Shown piece by piece: positions 5,867 through 12,162 of a stretch of 12,162 nt of DNA; the stretch's first letter is position 1; every line of letters starts with the position of its first letter. The stretch lies in the NCBI GenBank assembly GCA_034433995.1, contig DAOTZU010000209.1, positions 1 through 12,162 on the forward strand, read 5' to 3'. A model generated the notes under the pieces. It was not told where the DNA came from and ran no database searches. It saw only the letters and a program-made list of their open reading frames with translations. The position numbers and the translations under genes were made by a program. The stretch is from DAOTZU01 sp034433995 (GTDB lineage Bacteria; Chloroflexota; Anaerolineae; UBA1429).

Positions 5867-7711
5867 ATGTGCGGCATCGTCGGTTACGTCGGTCCCCGCG
5901 ACGCGGCCACCGTTGTCTTGGAGGGCCTGCGTCGCTTGGAGTATCGCGGTTACGATTCGGCCGGAGTGGCCGTGGCCTGCGAAGGCGGCATCCAGCGCCG
6001 CCGCAGCGTGGGCAAATTGGTCCACTTGGAGGCCATCCTCAAGGAACAACCCCTTTGCGGCCATGTGGGCATGGGCCACACCCGTTGGGCCACCCACGGC
6101 GGCGTGACGGAGGCCAACGCCCATCCCCACACCGATGGGGAGGGCGTCATCGTCGTCATCCAGAACGGCATCGTGGAAAACTATAGGGAGCTGAAGCAGC
6201 GCCTTATCGGCGAGGGGGTGACCTTTGCCTCTCAGACCGATACCGAGGTCATCGCGCATCTGATCAGCCGTTACTATCGGCGCGGCCAGGAGCCTTTGGC
6301 GCGGGCGGTGGGGCGGGCGCTGCAGGAGCTCAAGGGGGCCAGCGCCGTGGTGGTGATGAGTGCCTTGGAGCCCGATCGTCTGGTGGCGGCGCGGCTGGGC
6401 AACGCTGGCGGCGTGGTCATCGGCGTGGGCGAGGGGGAGATGTTCGTCGCCTCGGACATGCCCGCCATCCTGGAATACACCCAGCGGATGATCTTTCTTG
6501 AGCACCGCGAGCTGGCGCTGGTCACCGCGCAAGGCGCCGAGTTCGCCACGCTGGAGGGGGCGCCGCTCCAAAAAAGCATCACCACCGTCTCTTGGAACCC
6601 GGTGCAGGTGGCCAAAGGCGGCTATCGCCATTTCATGCTCAAGGAGATCATGGAGCAACCCCGCTCGGTGACGGACGTGATCCGTGGCCGGGTGGATTTT
6701 GACCGCTCCTTGGTGCTCCTGCCGGATCTGGAACCTCTCCGCCCTGTGTGGCCCCATCTGCGGCGGCTGCACGCCGTGGCCTGTGGCACGGCCTGGCACG
6801 CTTGCCTCTTGGCCAAGTTCCTCATCGAGGATCTCGCCCGCTTGCCGGTGGAGGTGGATTACGGCTCCGAGTTCCGCTATCGCGATCCCTTATTGGAGCC
6901 GGGCAGCGTGGTGCTGGTCATCACCCAATCCGGCGAGACGGTGGATACCCTGGCCGCCATGGAGGCGGCGCGGGAGAAGGGGATGCAATCCATCGCCATC
7001 GTCAACGTGGTGGGCAGCCAGGCCGCCCGTCTGGCCGATGGGGTCATCTACCTCAACGCCGGTCCAGAGATTGGTGTGGCCTCCACCAAGGCCTTTACCT
7101 CGCAGGTGGTGGCGGCCTATCTGCTGGCCATCTACTTGGGTCAGGCCCGGGGCACCTTGAACGAGGAGCGCCGCCGGCGGCTGCTCCAGGACCTGGCCGA
7201 ATTGCCCAACCTGGTGGGCGAGGTGTTGGCCAACGGCAACGATTATGAGGCCATCGCCCGGCGCTACATGGCCTGTAAGGATTTCCTCTACCTGGGGCGG
7301 GGGATCAATTATCCTGTGGCGTTGGAAGGGGCACTCAAGCTCAAAGAGATCTCGTACATCCACGCCGAGGGCTACCCGGCCGGCGAGATGAAGCATGGCC
7401 CCATTGCTCTGATTGATGAGCACATGCCGGTGGTGGCCCTCTGCCCCCAGGACCATGTGCGCAGCAAGATGCTCTCCAACATCGAACAGGTCAAGGCACG
7501 GGGCGGCCGGGTGATCGCCCTGGCCACCCAAGGCGATGCCGAGATCGCGGACAAGGCCGACGATGTCATCTGGATTCCGGCCACCTCGCGGTATCTCACG
7601 CCGGTGTTGGCCGTCATCCCGTTGCAGCTGCTCGCCTATCACATCGCCGTGTTGCGCGGCTGCGATGTGGACCAGCCCCGCAACTTGGCCAAGAGCGTGA
7701 CGGTGGAATAG
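5867..7711 (+). CDS. glmS: Glutamine--fructose-6-phosphate aminotransferase (isomerizing)
   Basis: 614-aa glucosamine-6-phosphate synthase, the first committed step to UDP-GlcNAc and peptidoglycan: fructose-6-phosphate plus glutamine gives GlcN6P plus glutamate. The protein starts MCGIVGYVG, so Cys2 becomes the N-terminal nucleophile of the class II glutaminase domain after Met removal. HTRWATHG (71-78) and QNGIVENY (99-106) line the glutamine site. Two SIS sugar-isomerase domains follow. The first carries ACGTAWHA, the phosphate-binding TQSGETVDTL and STKAFTSQV. The second carries LGRGINYPVALEGALKLKEISY and EGYPAGEMKHGP. The C-terminus QPRNLAKSVTVE matches the invariant tail of the family. 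Length is normal (about 610 aa) and there are no breaks. The ribozyme in its leader is expected to sense the enzyme's product and repress expression. No clear promoter was found between the PHP gene and the ribozyme. Confidence 0.98.
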   Translation: MCGIVGYVGPRDAATVVLEGLRRLEYRGYDSAGVAVACEGGIQRRRSVGKLVHLEAILKEQPLCGHVGMGHTRWATHGGVTEANAHPHTDGEGVIVVIQNGIVENYRELKQRLIGEGVTFASQTDTEVIAHLISRYYRRGQEPLARAVGRALQELKGASAVVVMSALEPDRLVAARLGNAGGVVIGVGEGEMFVASDMPAILEYTQRMIFLEHRELALVTAQGAEFATLEGAPLQKSITTVSWNPVQVAKGGYRHFMLKEIMEQPRSVTDVIRGRVDFDRSLVLLPDLEPLRPVWPHLRRLHAVACGTAWHACLLAKFLIEDLARLPVEVDYGSEFRYRDPLLEPGSVVLVITQSGETVDTLAAMEAAREKGMQSIAIVNVVGSQAARLADGVIYLNAGPEIGVASTKAFTSQVVAAYLLAIYLGQARGTLNEERRRRLLQDLAELPNLVGEVLANGNDYEAIARRYMACKDFLYLGRGINYPVALEGALKLKEISYIHAEGYPAGEMKHGPIALIDEHMPVVALCPQDHVRSKMLSNIEQVKARGGRVIALATQGDAEIADKADDVIWIPATSRYLTPVLAVIPLQLLAYHIAVLRGCDVDQPRNLAKSVTVE

Positions 7712-7725
7712 CCGGCGCGTGAGGG

Positions 7726-7754
7726 TTGCGAGGTGTTCCCATTGATGCTATAAT
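7726..7754 (+). promoter_or_regulatory. Extended -10 sigma70-type promoter
   Basis: TTGCGA (-35, 7726-7731, 4 of 6), a 17-bp spacer and a perfect TATAAT (-10, 7749-7754) preceded by TGC, an extended -10 element. The start point falls at about 7761-7762, on or next to the ATG of the leader ORF at 7762. It would serve the TPR/YkuD gene and perhaps the genes after it. Confidence 0.7.
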
Positions 7755-7761
7755 GAGGCCC

Positions 7762-7827
7762 ATGGACGAGTCGGAGGGCATGCCGTTCCAGGAGAAAGGG
7801 GACGCGCATCCGCTGGCTGAAAGTTGA
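7762..7827 (+). CDS. Possible 21-codon leader ORF upstream of the TPR/YkuD gene
   Basis: ATG at 7762 to TGA at 7825-7827 encodes 21 residues, beginning MDESEGMPFQ. The ATG is 7 nt after the TATAAT box, so the transcript could be leaderless. The stop codon overlaps the GAGGG (7826-7830) that serves as the Shine-Dalgarno of the next gene. The ORF is in the same frame as that gene, 4 codons apart. There is no homology and no ribosome binding site. It could be a coupling or regulatory peptide, or chance. Confidence 0.3.
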   Translation: MDESEGMPFQEKGDAHPLAES

Positions 7828-7839
7828 GGGCTAGTCACC

Positions 7840-9384
7840 ATGACCGAGGAGCAGGATCTCCAGCATCACGAATGGGTGCGTCGCGCCAAATCTCAGCTTG
7901 AGGAGGGGATCGCTCGTGCGCGCCTGGGCGACCGGGCCGGCGCGCGCGTCATCTTGCGGCGCATCATCCATGCCAACCCTTACGAGGAGGACGCTTGGCT
8001 CTGGTTGGCCTGGGTGGCCGAGACCAAGGAGCAGAGTCTGCGCTATCTCCAAGAGGCCCAAACCCTCTTGCCGGAGAGCCCGCGCCTGGCCGAGGCACTC
8101 CGGTGGGCCAAGGAACAACTCGGCCAGGAGCAGGAACCGTTAGAGCCAGAAGAGCCCGGGCCCGCCAAGGTTGTCACAGAGCAGCCCCCTCGGCCCTCCC
8201 TGGCCGTCAATGCCGAGGAACTGGCCCAAAAGGCCTCCCAGACGGCGAGCCAGGCCCTGGAGCAGCTGAAGACGCGGTTGCCGCCGGTTTCCTTGCCCCA
8301 TTTTCAGGCGGAACGCTGGCGCAACATAGGGATGATCCTGCTGATGGGCGTGGCCCTGGTGGCCGTGGTCTCGCTGGTCATGTTGGGCATCGCCAACGCC
8401 CGTGGGCGTGTCAGCACGGTCCAGGCGTTGACCCTGCCCACACCCGTGCCCGAAACGGCGCCCACGCCCAGCATCCCCCAGCGCATCAAGCCTTATTGGA
8501 CCCAAGTGGAGGTGGCCTGGAACCGCCAGGATTGGGCGGCGGCCATCAGAGCGTTGGAGCAGATCCGCGCCCTGGATCCGCGGAACGAGGAGGCGCGCAA
8601 GCGGCTGGCCGAGGCCCGGTACGGCCAGGGCGTCAAGCTCATCCAGCAGAACCGCCTTGAAGAGGCCCAGGCCGAGCTGGACCTGGCCATCCGTCTAGAT
8701 GCGAGCTTGCAAGAGCTACAAGAGATCCGTAACCAGTTAAAGATGTATCTGGTGGGGTTGGAGGCCTACCGCGTGCAGGATTGGCGCCGGGCGGTGGAGA
8801 ACCTGCAAAAGGTCTATGATGCGCGCCCCGATTTCCGCGATACCCAGATGATGTTAGGCGAGGCGTATTTCCATGTGGGCCAGGAGCGCGAAAAGGCCCA
8901 GGTGTGGGATGAGGCCGAGGCCGCTTATCAGGCCGCCCTGCGCTTGCGCCCCGAGCTGGAGGAGGCCAAGGCACGGCTCAAGGTGGTCCAAGAGATTATC
9001 ACCCCGCCCAAGCGCATCGAGGTGAGCCTCTCCAAGCGCCTGGTCACCGTGTACGAGGACAATAAACCCAAATGGATCTTTACCTGCTGTGTGGGGCGTC
9101 CCAGCGCCCCCACCGTGCCTGGCCGCTACCAGATTTTGGACAAGCTGCCCATGGCCTATGCCTCCAAATGGGATCTGAACATGCCCTGGTGGTTGGGCAT
9201 CTATTGGGCGGGCGGGTCGGAGAACGGTTTCCACGCCCTGCCCATCCTGAGCAATGGTCAGATCCTCTGGCGGGGGTATCTGGGCCAGGGGTGCTCCTAC
9301 GGCTGTATCGTGCTGGATACCGCCGACGCCAAGACCCTCTACGATTGGGCCGAGATCGGCATGGTGGTCTTGGTGAACCCATAA
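7840..9384 (+). CDS. TPR-repeat membrane protein with C-terminal L,D-transpeptidase (YkuD) domain
   Basis: 514 aa in three parts. Residues about 10-95 are TPR-like helices (RLGDRAGARVILRRIIHANP, then AWLWLAW). A single transmembrane segment lies at about 163-184 (IGMILLMGVALVAVVSLVMLGI). A proline/threonine-rich linker (about 198-215) leads to more TPR helices (about 220-385) and a YkuD domain (about 392-513). YkuD enzymes cross-link peptidoglycan through a catalytic Cys. Here His465 (GFHALP) and Cys489 are present, but the usual SHGC-x-R reads S486-Y487-G488-C489-I-V, so a normally conserved His and Arg are replaced. Activity is therefore likely but not certain. The YkuD end is presumably outside the cell and the N-terminal TPR inside. 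GAGGG lies 9 nt before the ATG, and an extended -10 promoter precedes the gene. The neighbouring glmS supplies peptidoglycan precursors. Confidence 0.88.
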   Translation: MTEEQDLQHHEWVRRAKSQLEEGIARARLGDRAGARVILRRIIHANPYEEDAWLWLAWVAETKEQSLRYLQEAQTLLPESPRLAEALRWAKEQLGQEQEPLEPEEPGPAKVVTEQPPRPSLAVNAEELAQKASQTASQALEQLKTRLPPVSLPHFQAERWRNIGMILLMGVALVAVVSLVMLGIANARGRVSTVQALTLPTPVPETAPTPSIPQRIKPYWTQVEVAWNRQDWAAAIRALEQIRALDPRNEEARKRLAEARYGQGVKLIQQNRLEEAQAELDLAIRLDASLQELQEIRNQLKMYLVGLEAYRVQDWRRAVENLQKVYDARPDFRDTQMMLGEAYFHVGQEREKAQVWDEAEAAYQAALRLRPELEEAKARLKVVQEIITPPKRIEVSLSKRLVTVYEDNKPKWIFTCCVGRPSAPTVPGRYQILDKLPMAYASKWDLNMPWWLGIYWAGGSENGFHALPILSNGQILWRGYLGQGCSYGCIVLDTADAKTLYDWAEIGMVVLVNP

Positions 9385-9400
9385 AGAGAATGCTGTGATA

Positions 9401-9425
9401 GCGCGCGGCAAAGGGCGCGTCTTTT
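9401..9425 (+). terminator. Weak intrinsic terminator-like hairpin after the YkuD gene
   Basis: GCGCGC (9401-9406) pairs with GCGCGT (9415-9420) around an 8-nt loop, followed by CTTTT (9421-9425). The stem is only 6 bp including one G-U pair and the T-run is short. It may attenuate rather than stop transcription into the coiled-coil gene. I see no strong promoter in the 93-bp gap at 9385-9477. Confidence 0.35.
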
Positions 9426-9477
9426 GGGCGCGCCTGGCTTGGCTGCCGCAAGCGCACCGCGATGCGAGGGAGATGGC

Positions 9478-10716
9478 ATGACCCCCAACCCAGCGACCAA
9501 TGTCCCCAATACTGCCTGGCTGGATGAGGAGCTCCGCCGCCAAAAGGCGCAAGTGGCCGAGCTGCGCGGCCTGGTGGATAAGCAACAGGTGCTTCTGACC
9601 GATCAAGCCCAAAGGCTCTTGGCTTTGGAGGATCGGTTGGCCAAGTTGCAGGCCCAACTTGTGCGCATCCCAGAGGTGGAGGAGGCGCTGCGCCATACCC
9701 GCGATGAGGTGGCCCTGCAACTTGCCGAGGCCCGCCAGGAACAGCAAAAGGCCGCCGCCGAGTTCCTGCGCAACCGTCGGGCGGAACGGGAGCAAGACGT
9801 GCGGGCCATCCAAGAGATCACCGTGGCGCTGCAGCGGCTGGATCCTTTAGAGCAGGGGCTGGCCGTGCGCCAGGCGGAGGAACGCCGCCTGAACGAGGCT
9901 ATCTTGCGGGTGCAGGAAAGCGTGGAGAGCCTGGCCAAGCGCATGGCCCAACGCGAGGAGGCCCAACGGCAACTGGCCGACCGCCTGGAGCAGCAAACCG
10001 TCAAGGGCGGGCAATTGGAGTTGGGCCTGGCCGAGGCGCAAAAAGTGCAGCAAGAGTTCTTGGCGCGGCTCCTGGTGGCCGAGACCTCGCTGGCCAAGCT
10101 GACCCAGCAAGTTGCCGAGATGCAGACCCTGCGCCAGGACCTCACGCGGCAGCAGGCCGAATTTCAAGAGAGCCTGCGTCGCGCCGACCTGGAACGCACC
10201 CAAACCTTGACCGACTGGGGGCGCAAACTAGAGGAGTATAGCCACCAGATGGAGGTCTGGAGTGGCCAGTTGCGCTATTACAGCGACCAGCATGAGAAGA
10301 ACCGGCGCCTTTTGCGCGAAATCCAAGAGCTGAGCCAACAGGTAAGCCAGCAACAAGATCAATTGCGCCAGTTGCAGCGCATCGCGGAGGAACAATTGCG
10401 CCGTGAACTGAGAGAGTGGCGCAGCGAGAACGACCTCCGTTGGGCGCAAGAGTTGGAGCGCCGCCAAAAGTGGAGCAAAGAACAGGCCGAGCGCGAGGAT
10501 GCCCAGGAACAACGCCTGAGTGTTTTGGAGCAAGGACGCGAGGAAGATAGAAAGGCTGCCCTGGCCCAGGAGGAGCGCAACCTGCAGGCCCATGCCGCCC
10601 TGGCGGCCAAGCTGGATGAGACCCGCCTGGCCCATGTGCGGACGCTAAAGGCCCAGGCCAAGGCCTTCCAGGACCTTTGGGCCGAGCTGCGCGGCCTCTT
10701 TGGCGAGGAAAAGTAA
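9478..10716 (+). CDS. Coiled-coil protein of unknown function
   Basis: 412 aa, almost entirely a long heptad-rich coiled coil (about residues 15-395), dominated by Gln, Glu, Arg, Leu and Ala. Representative stretches are DEELRRQKAQVAELRGL near the start and LRRELREWRSENDLRWAQEL towards the end. There is no signal peptide, transmembrane segment, Walker motif or cysteine-rich region, so it is probably a cytoplasmic structural or scaffold protein. The weak resemblance to SMC or kinesin-like coils reflects composition, not family membership. I do not recognise the family. The ATG at 9478 was chosen because GGGAG (9468-9472) is 5 nt upstream. An in-frame codon at 9424 lacks a ribosome site and overlaps the terminator-like hairpin. 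The TAA at 10714-10716 is 2 nt before the selB GTG, so the two are probably translationally coupled. Confidence 0.85.
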   Translation: MTPNPATNVPNTAWLDEELRRQKAQVAELRGLVDKQQVLLTDQAQRLLALEDRLAKLQAQLVRIPEVEEALRHTRDEVALQLAEARQEQQKAAAEFLRNRRAEREQDVRAIQEITVALQRLDPLEQGLAVRQAEERRLNEAILRVQESVESLAKRMAQREEAQRQLADRLEQQTVKGGQLELGLAEAQKVQQEFLARLLVAETSLAKLTQQVAEMQTLRQDLTRQQAEFQESLRRADLERTQTLTDWGRKLEEYSHQMEVWSGQLRYYSDQHEKNRRLLREIQELSQQVSQQQDQLRQLQRIAEEQLRRELREWRSENDLRWAQELERRQKWSKEQAEREDAQEQRLSVLEQGREEDRKAALAQEERNLQAHAALAAKLDETRLAHVRTLKAQAKAFQDLWAELRGLFGEEK

Positions 10717-10718
10717 CC

Positions 10719-12162
10719 GTGTTCGTCATCGGCACTGCGGGGCATGTGGATCACGGCAAATCCACCTTGGTGCGCGCCCTCACCGGCATCAACCCCGACC
10801 GCCTGCGCGAGGAACAACAGCGCGAGATGACCATCGACCTCGGCTTCGCCTGGCTGACCTTGCCCAGCGGGCGCGAGGTGAGCATCGTGGATGTGCCGGG
10901 CCACGAGGATTTTATCAAGAATATGCTGGCCGGCGTGGGAGGGATTGATATCGCCCTCTTTGTCGTCGCCGCCGATGAGGGCGTCATGCCCCAGACCAGG
11001 GAACATCTGGCCATCCTGGACCTCTTGCAGATCCCCGCGGGTGTGGTGGCCCTCACCAAAAGCGACCTGGTGACGGACCCTGAATGGTTGGAATTGGTGA
11101 TCGAGGAGGTGCGGGAGGAGCTGCAAGGCACCGTGTTGGAGCGGGCGGCCATTGTCCCCGTCTCGGCGGCCACGGGTGCAGGTTTGCCTGCCCTCTTGGC
11201 CGAGCTAGACCATCTGCTGGATCAGGTGGCGCCGCGCCCAGACCTGGGCCGGCCGCGGTTGCCCATCGACCGGGTGTTCACCGTGGCCGGGTTCGGCACG
11301 GTGGTCACCGGCACCCTCAGCGATGGGCGGCTGACCGTGGGCGACGAGGTGCGCATCGTCCCCGGCGAGCTCTCGGCCCGCATCCGTGGCCTGCAAAGCC
11401 ACAAGACCAAGATCAAGGAGGCCCTGCCGGGATCGCGGGTGGCGGTGAACTTGAGCGGCGTGGATGCCGCGCTCTTGCGGCGGGGGCAGGTGCTGGTGCA
11501 TCCGGGATGGCTGGAGCCCACCACGCTGGCCGATGCGCGGCTGAAATATCTGGCCCGCGCCCCTTGGCCGCTCAAACATAATGCCCTGGTGGATTTTTAT
11601 TGCGGCACCGCCCGGGTGGAGGCGTATGTGCGCTTGTTGGCCGCTGAGGAATTGGCCCCTGGCGACGAGGGATGGATCCAACTGCGTTTGCTCGAGCCGG
11701 TGGCTTTGGTGCGGGGCGATCGCTATATCCTGCGTTTGGCCTCGCCCAGCGTCACTTTGGGGGGCGGCAGGATCATCCAGCCCCACCCCGGCCGGCGCCA
11801 TCGCCGCTTCCGGCCCGAGGTGCTGGCCCGGCTGGAGGCGTTGGCCCGGGGCACGCCGGAGGACGTGTTGCTACAACTTTTGGCCCGCAGACCCGTTTGG
11901 GAGGCCCGGGAGCTCCTCCGCCAAAGCGCCTTGCCCCTGGAGGAGGCCTCTGGGGCGTTGCACGGCCTCATCGCCGGCGGCCAGGTGATCTGCCTCGCCA
12001 ACCCCGTGCCTCCGAAGGAGGCCTTGCCCCAGAGCGGGGTGGGGGTCCTCTTGCAGAGCGCCTGGGCAACCTTGCAAGGGCAGATCCGGCAACATTTACA
12101 GAGCTATCACCAGAAATACCCCTTGCGCAGCGGCATGTCGCGGGAGGAGCTCAAGAGCCGGG
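10719..12162 (+). CDS. selB: Selenocysteine-specific translation elongation factor SelB, 3' end outside the window
   Basis: SelB is the GTPase that brings selenocysteinyl-tRNA(Sec) to UGA codons marked by a SECIS hairpin. The 481 visible residues start at GTG 10719, with AGGA (10706-10709) inside the preceding gene. G1 is GHVDHGKS (8-15), switch I is REEQQREMTIDLGFA (30-44, conserved Thr38), G3 is DVPGH (58-62), G4 is TKSD (113-116) and G5 is SAAT (149-152). IDRVFTVAGFGTVVTGTL opens beta-barrel domain 2. LGGGRIIQPHP, the SelB hallmark, marks the end of domain 3, and winged-helix repeats follow (for example RPVWEARELL). The last residues (YHQKYPLRSGMSREELKSR) are the conserved YHxxxPLxxGM region of the C-terminal RNA-binding half. 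The GTP-binding and LGGG motifs separate it from EF-Tu. It implies that the organism makes selenoproteins, with selA, selC and selD elsewhere. Confidence 0.95.
   Translation, partial: MFVIGTAGHVDHGKSTLVRALTGINPDRLREEQQREMTIDLGFAWLTLPSGREVSIVDVPGHEDFIKNMLAGVGGIDIALFVVAADEGVMPQTREHLAILDLLQIPAGVVALTKSDLVTDPEWLELVIEEVREELQGTVLERAAIVPVSAATGAGLPALLAELDHLLDQVAPRPDLGRPRLPIDRVFTVAGFGTVVTGTLSDGRLTVGDEVRIVPGELSARIRGLQSHKTKIKEALPGSRVAVNLSGVDAALLRRGQVLVHPGWLEPTTLADARLKYLARAPWPLKHNALVDFYCGTARVEAYVRLLAAEELAPGDEGWIQLRLLEPVALVRGDRYILRLASPSVTLGGGRIIQPHPGRRHRRFRPEVLARLEALARGTPEDVLLQLLARRPVWEARELLRQSALPLEEASGALHGLIAGGQVICLANPVPPKEALPQSGVGVLLQSAWATLQGQIRQHLQSYHQKYPLRSGMSREELKSR

Noticed and set aside
7762..7900. 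In-frame TGA (7825-7827) between the leader ORF and the YkuD gene as a possible selenocysteine codon, given selB nearby.
   Set aside because: The main gene has its own ATG and ribosome site 4 codons later. The only hairpin just downstream is a 4-bp GGAG/CTCC stem, which does not look like a bacterial SECIS. No Sec-containing family is recognisable.

Overview
The window is GC-rich and tightly packed, and its protein families look like those of a Chloroflexota bacterium, probably an Anaerolineae- or Thermoflexia-like thermophile. This assignment is inferred from family flavour: the tryptophan-rich TPR plus YkuD architecture, the REEQQREMTID form of SelB switch I, and a CehA/McbA-type PHP protein. 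It does not rest on a marker gene.

Layout. (1) Positions 2-3649 (+) hold most of a large Lhr-type ATP-dependent helicase, entering from the left edge without its N-terminal RecA lobe. (2) radC (3676-4374, -) converges on it with only 26 bp between the stop codons. (3) A 280-bp divergent region (4375-4654) carries two back-to-back sigma70-type promoters whose -35 boxes are 6 bp apart. One drives radC, the other a CehA/McbA-family PHP metallohydrolase (4655-5551, +). (4) The 315 bp between the PHP gene and glmS is not empty. It folds as a glmS self-cleaving ribozyme (about 5623-5826), with nearly every helix of the known fold traceable by eye plus an inserted pair of GC-rich hairpins. (5) glmS (5867-7711, +) follows and makes glucosamine-6-phosphate, whose accumulation should trigger cleavage of the leader. 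(6) A good promoter at 7726-7754 sits before a 21-codon in-frame leader ORF and a TPR / transmembrane / L,D-transpeptidase protein (7840-9384, +). (7) After a weak terminator-like hairpin come a 412-aa coiled-coil protein (9478-10716, +) and, 2 nt later, selB (from 10719, running off the right edge), the selenocysteine-specific elongation factor.

How the genes fit together. glmS feeds amino-sugar and peptidoglycan precursor synthesis, and the L,D-transpeptidase-like protein next to it may act on peptidoglycan, so the centre of the window has a cell-envelope theme. lhr and radC are both linked to DNA metabolism but are convergent rather than co-transcribed. selB implies that the organism makes selenoproteins. 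The coiled-coil gene just upstream is probably co-translated with selB, although nothing in its sequence points to a role in selenium biology.

The most notable item is the glmS ribozyme, which is expanded and has a paired deviation from the usual core. I found no CRISPR array, insertion sequence, tRNA or rRNA.
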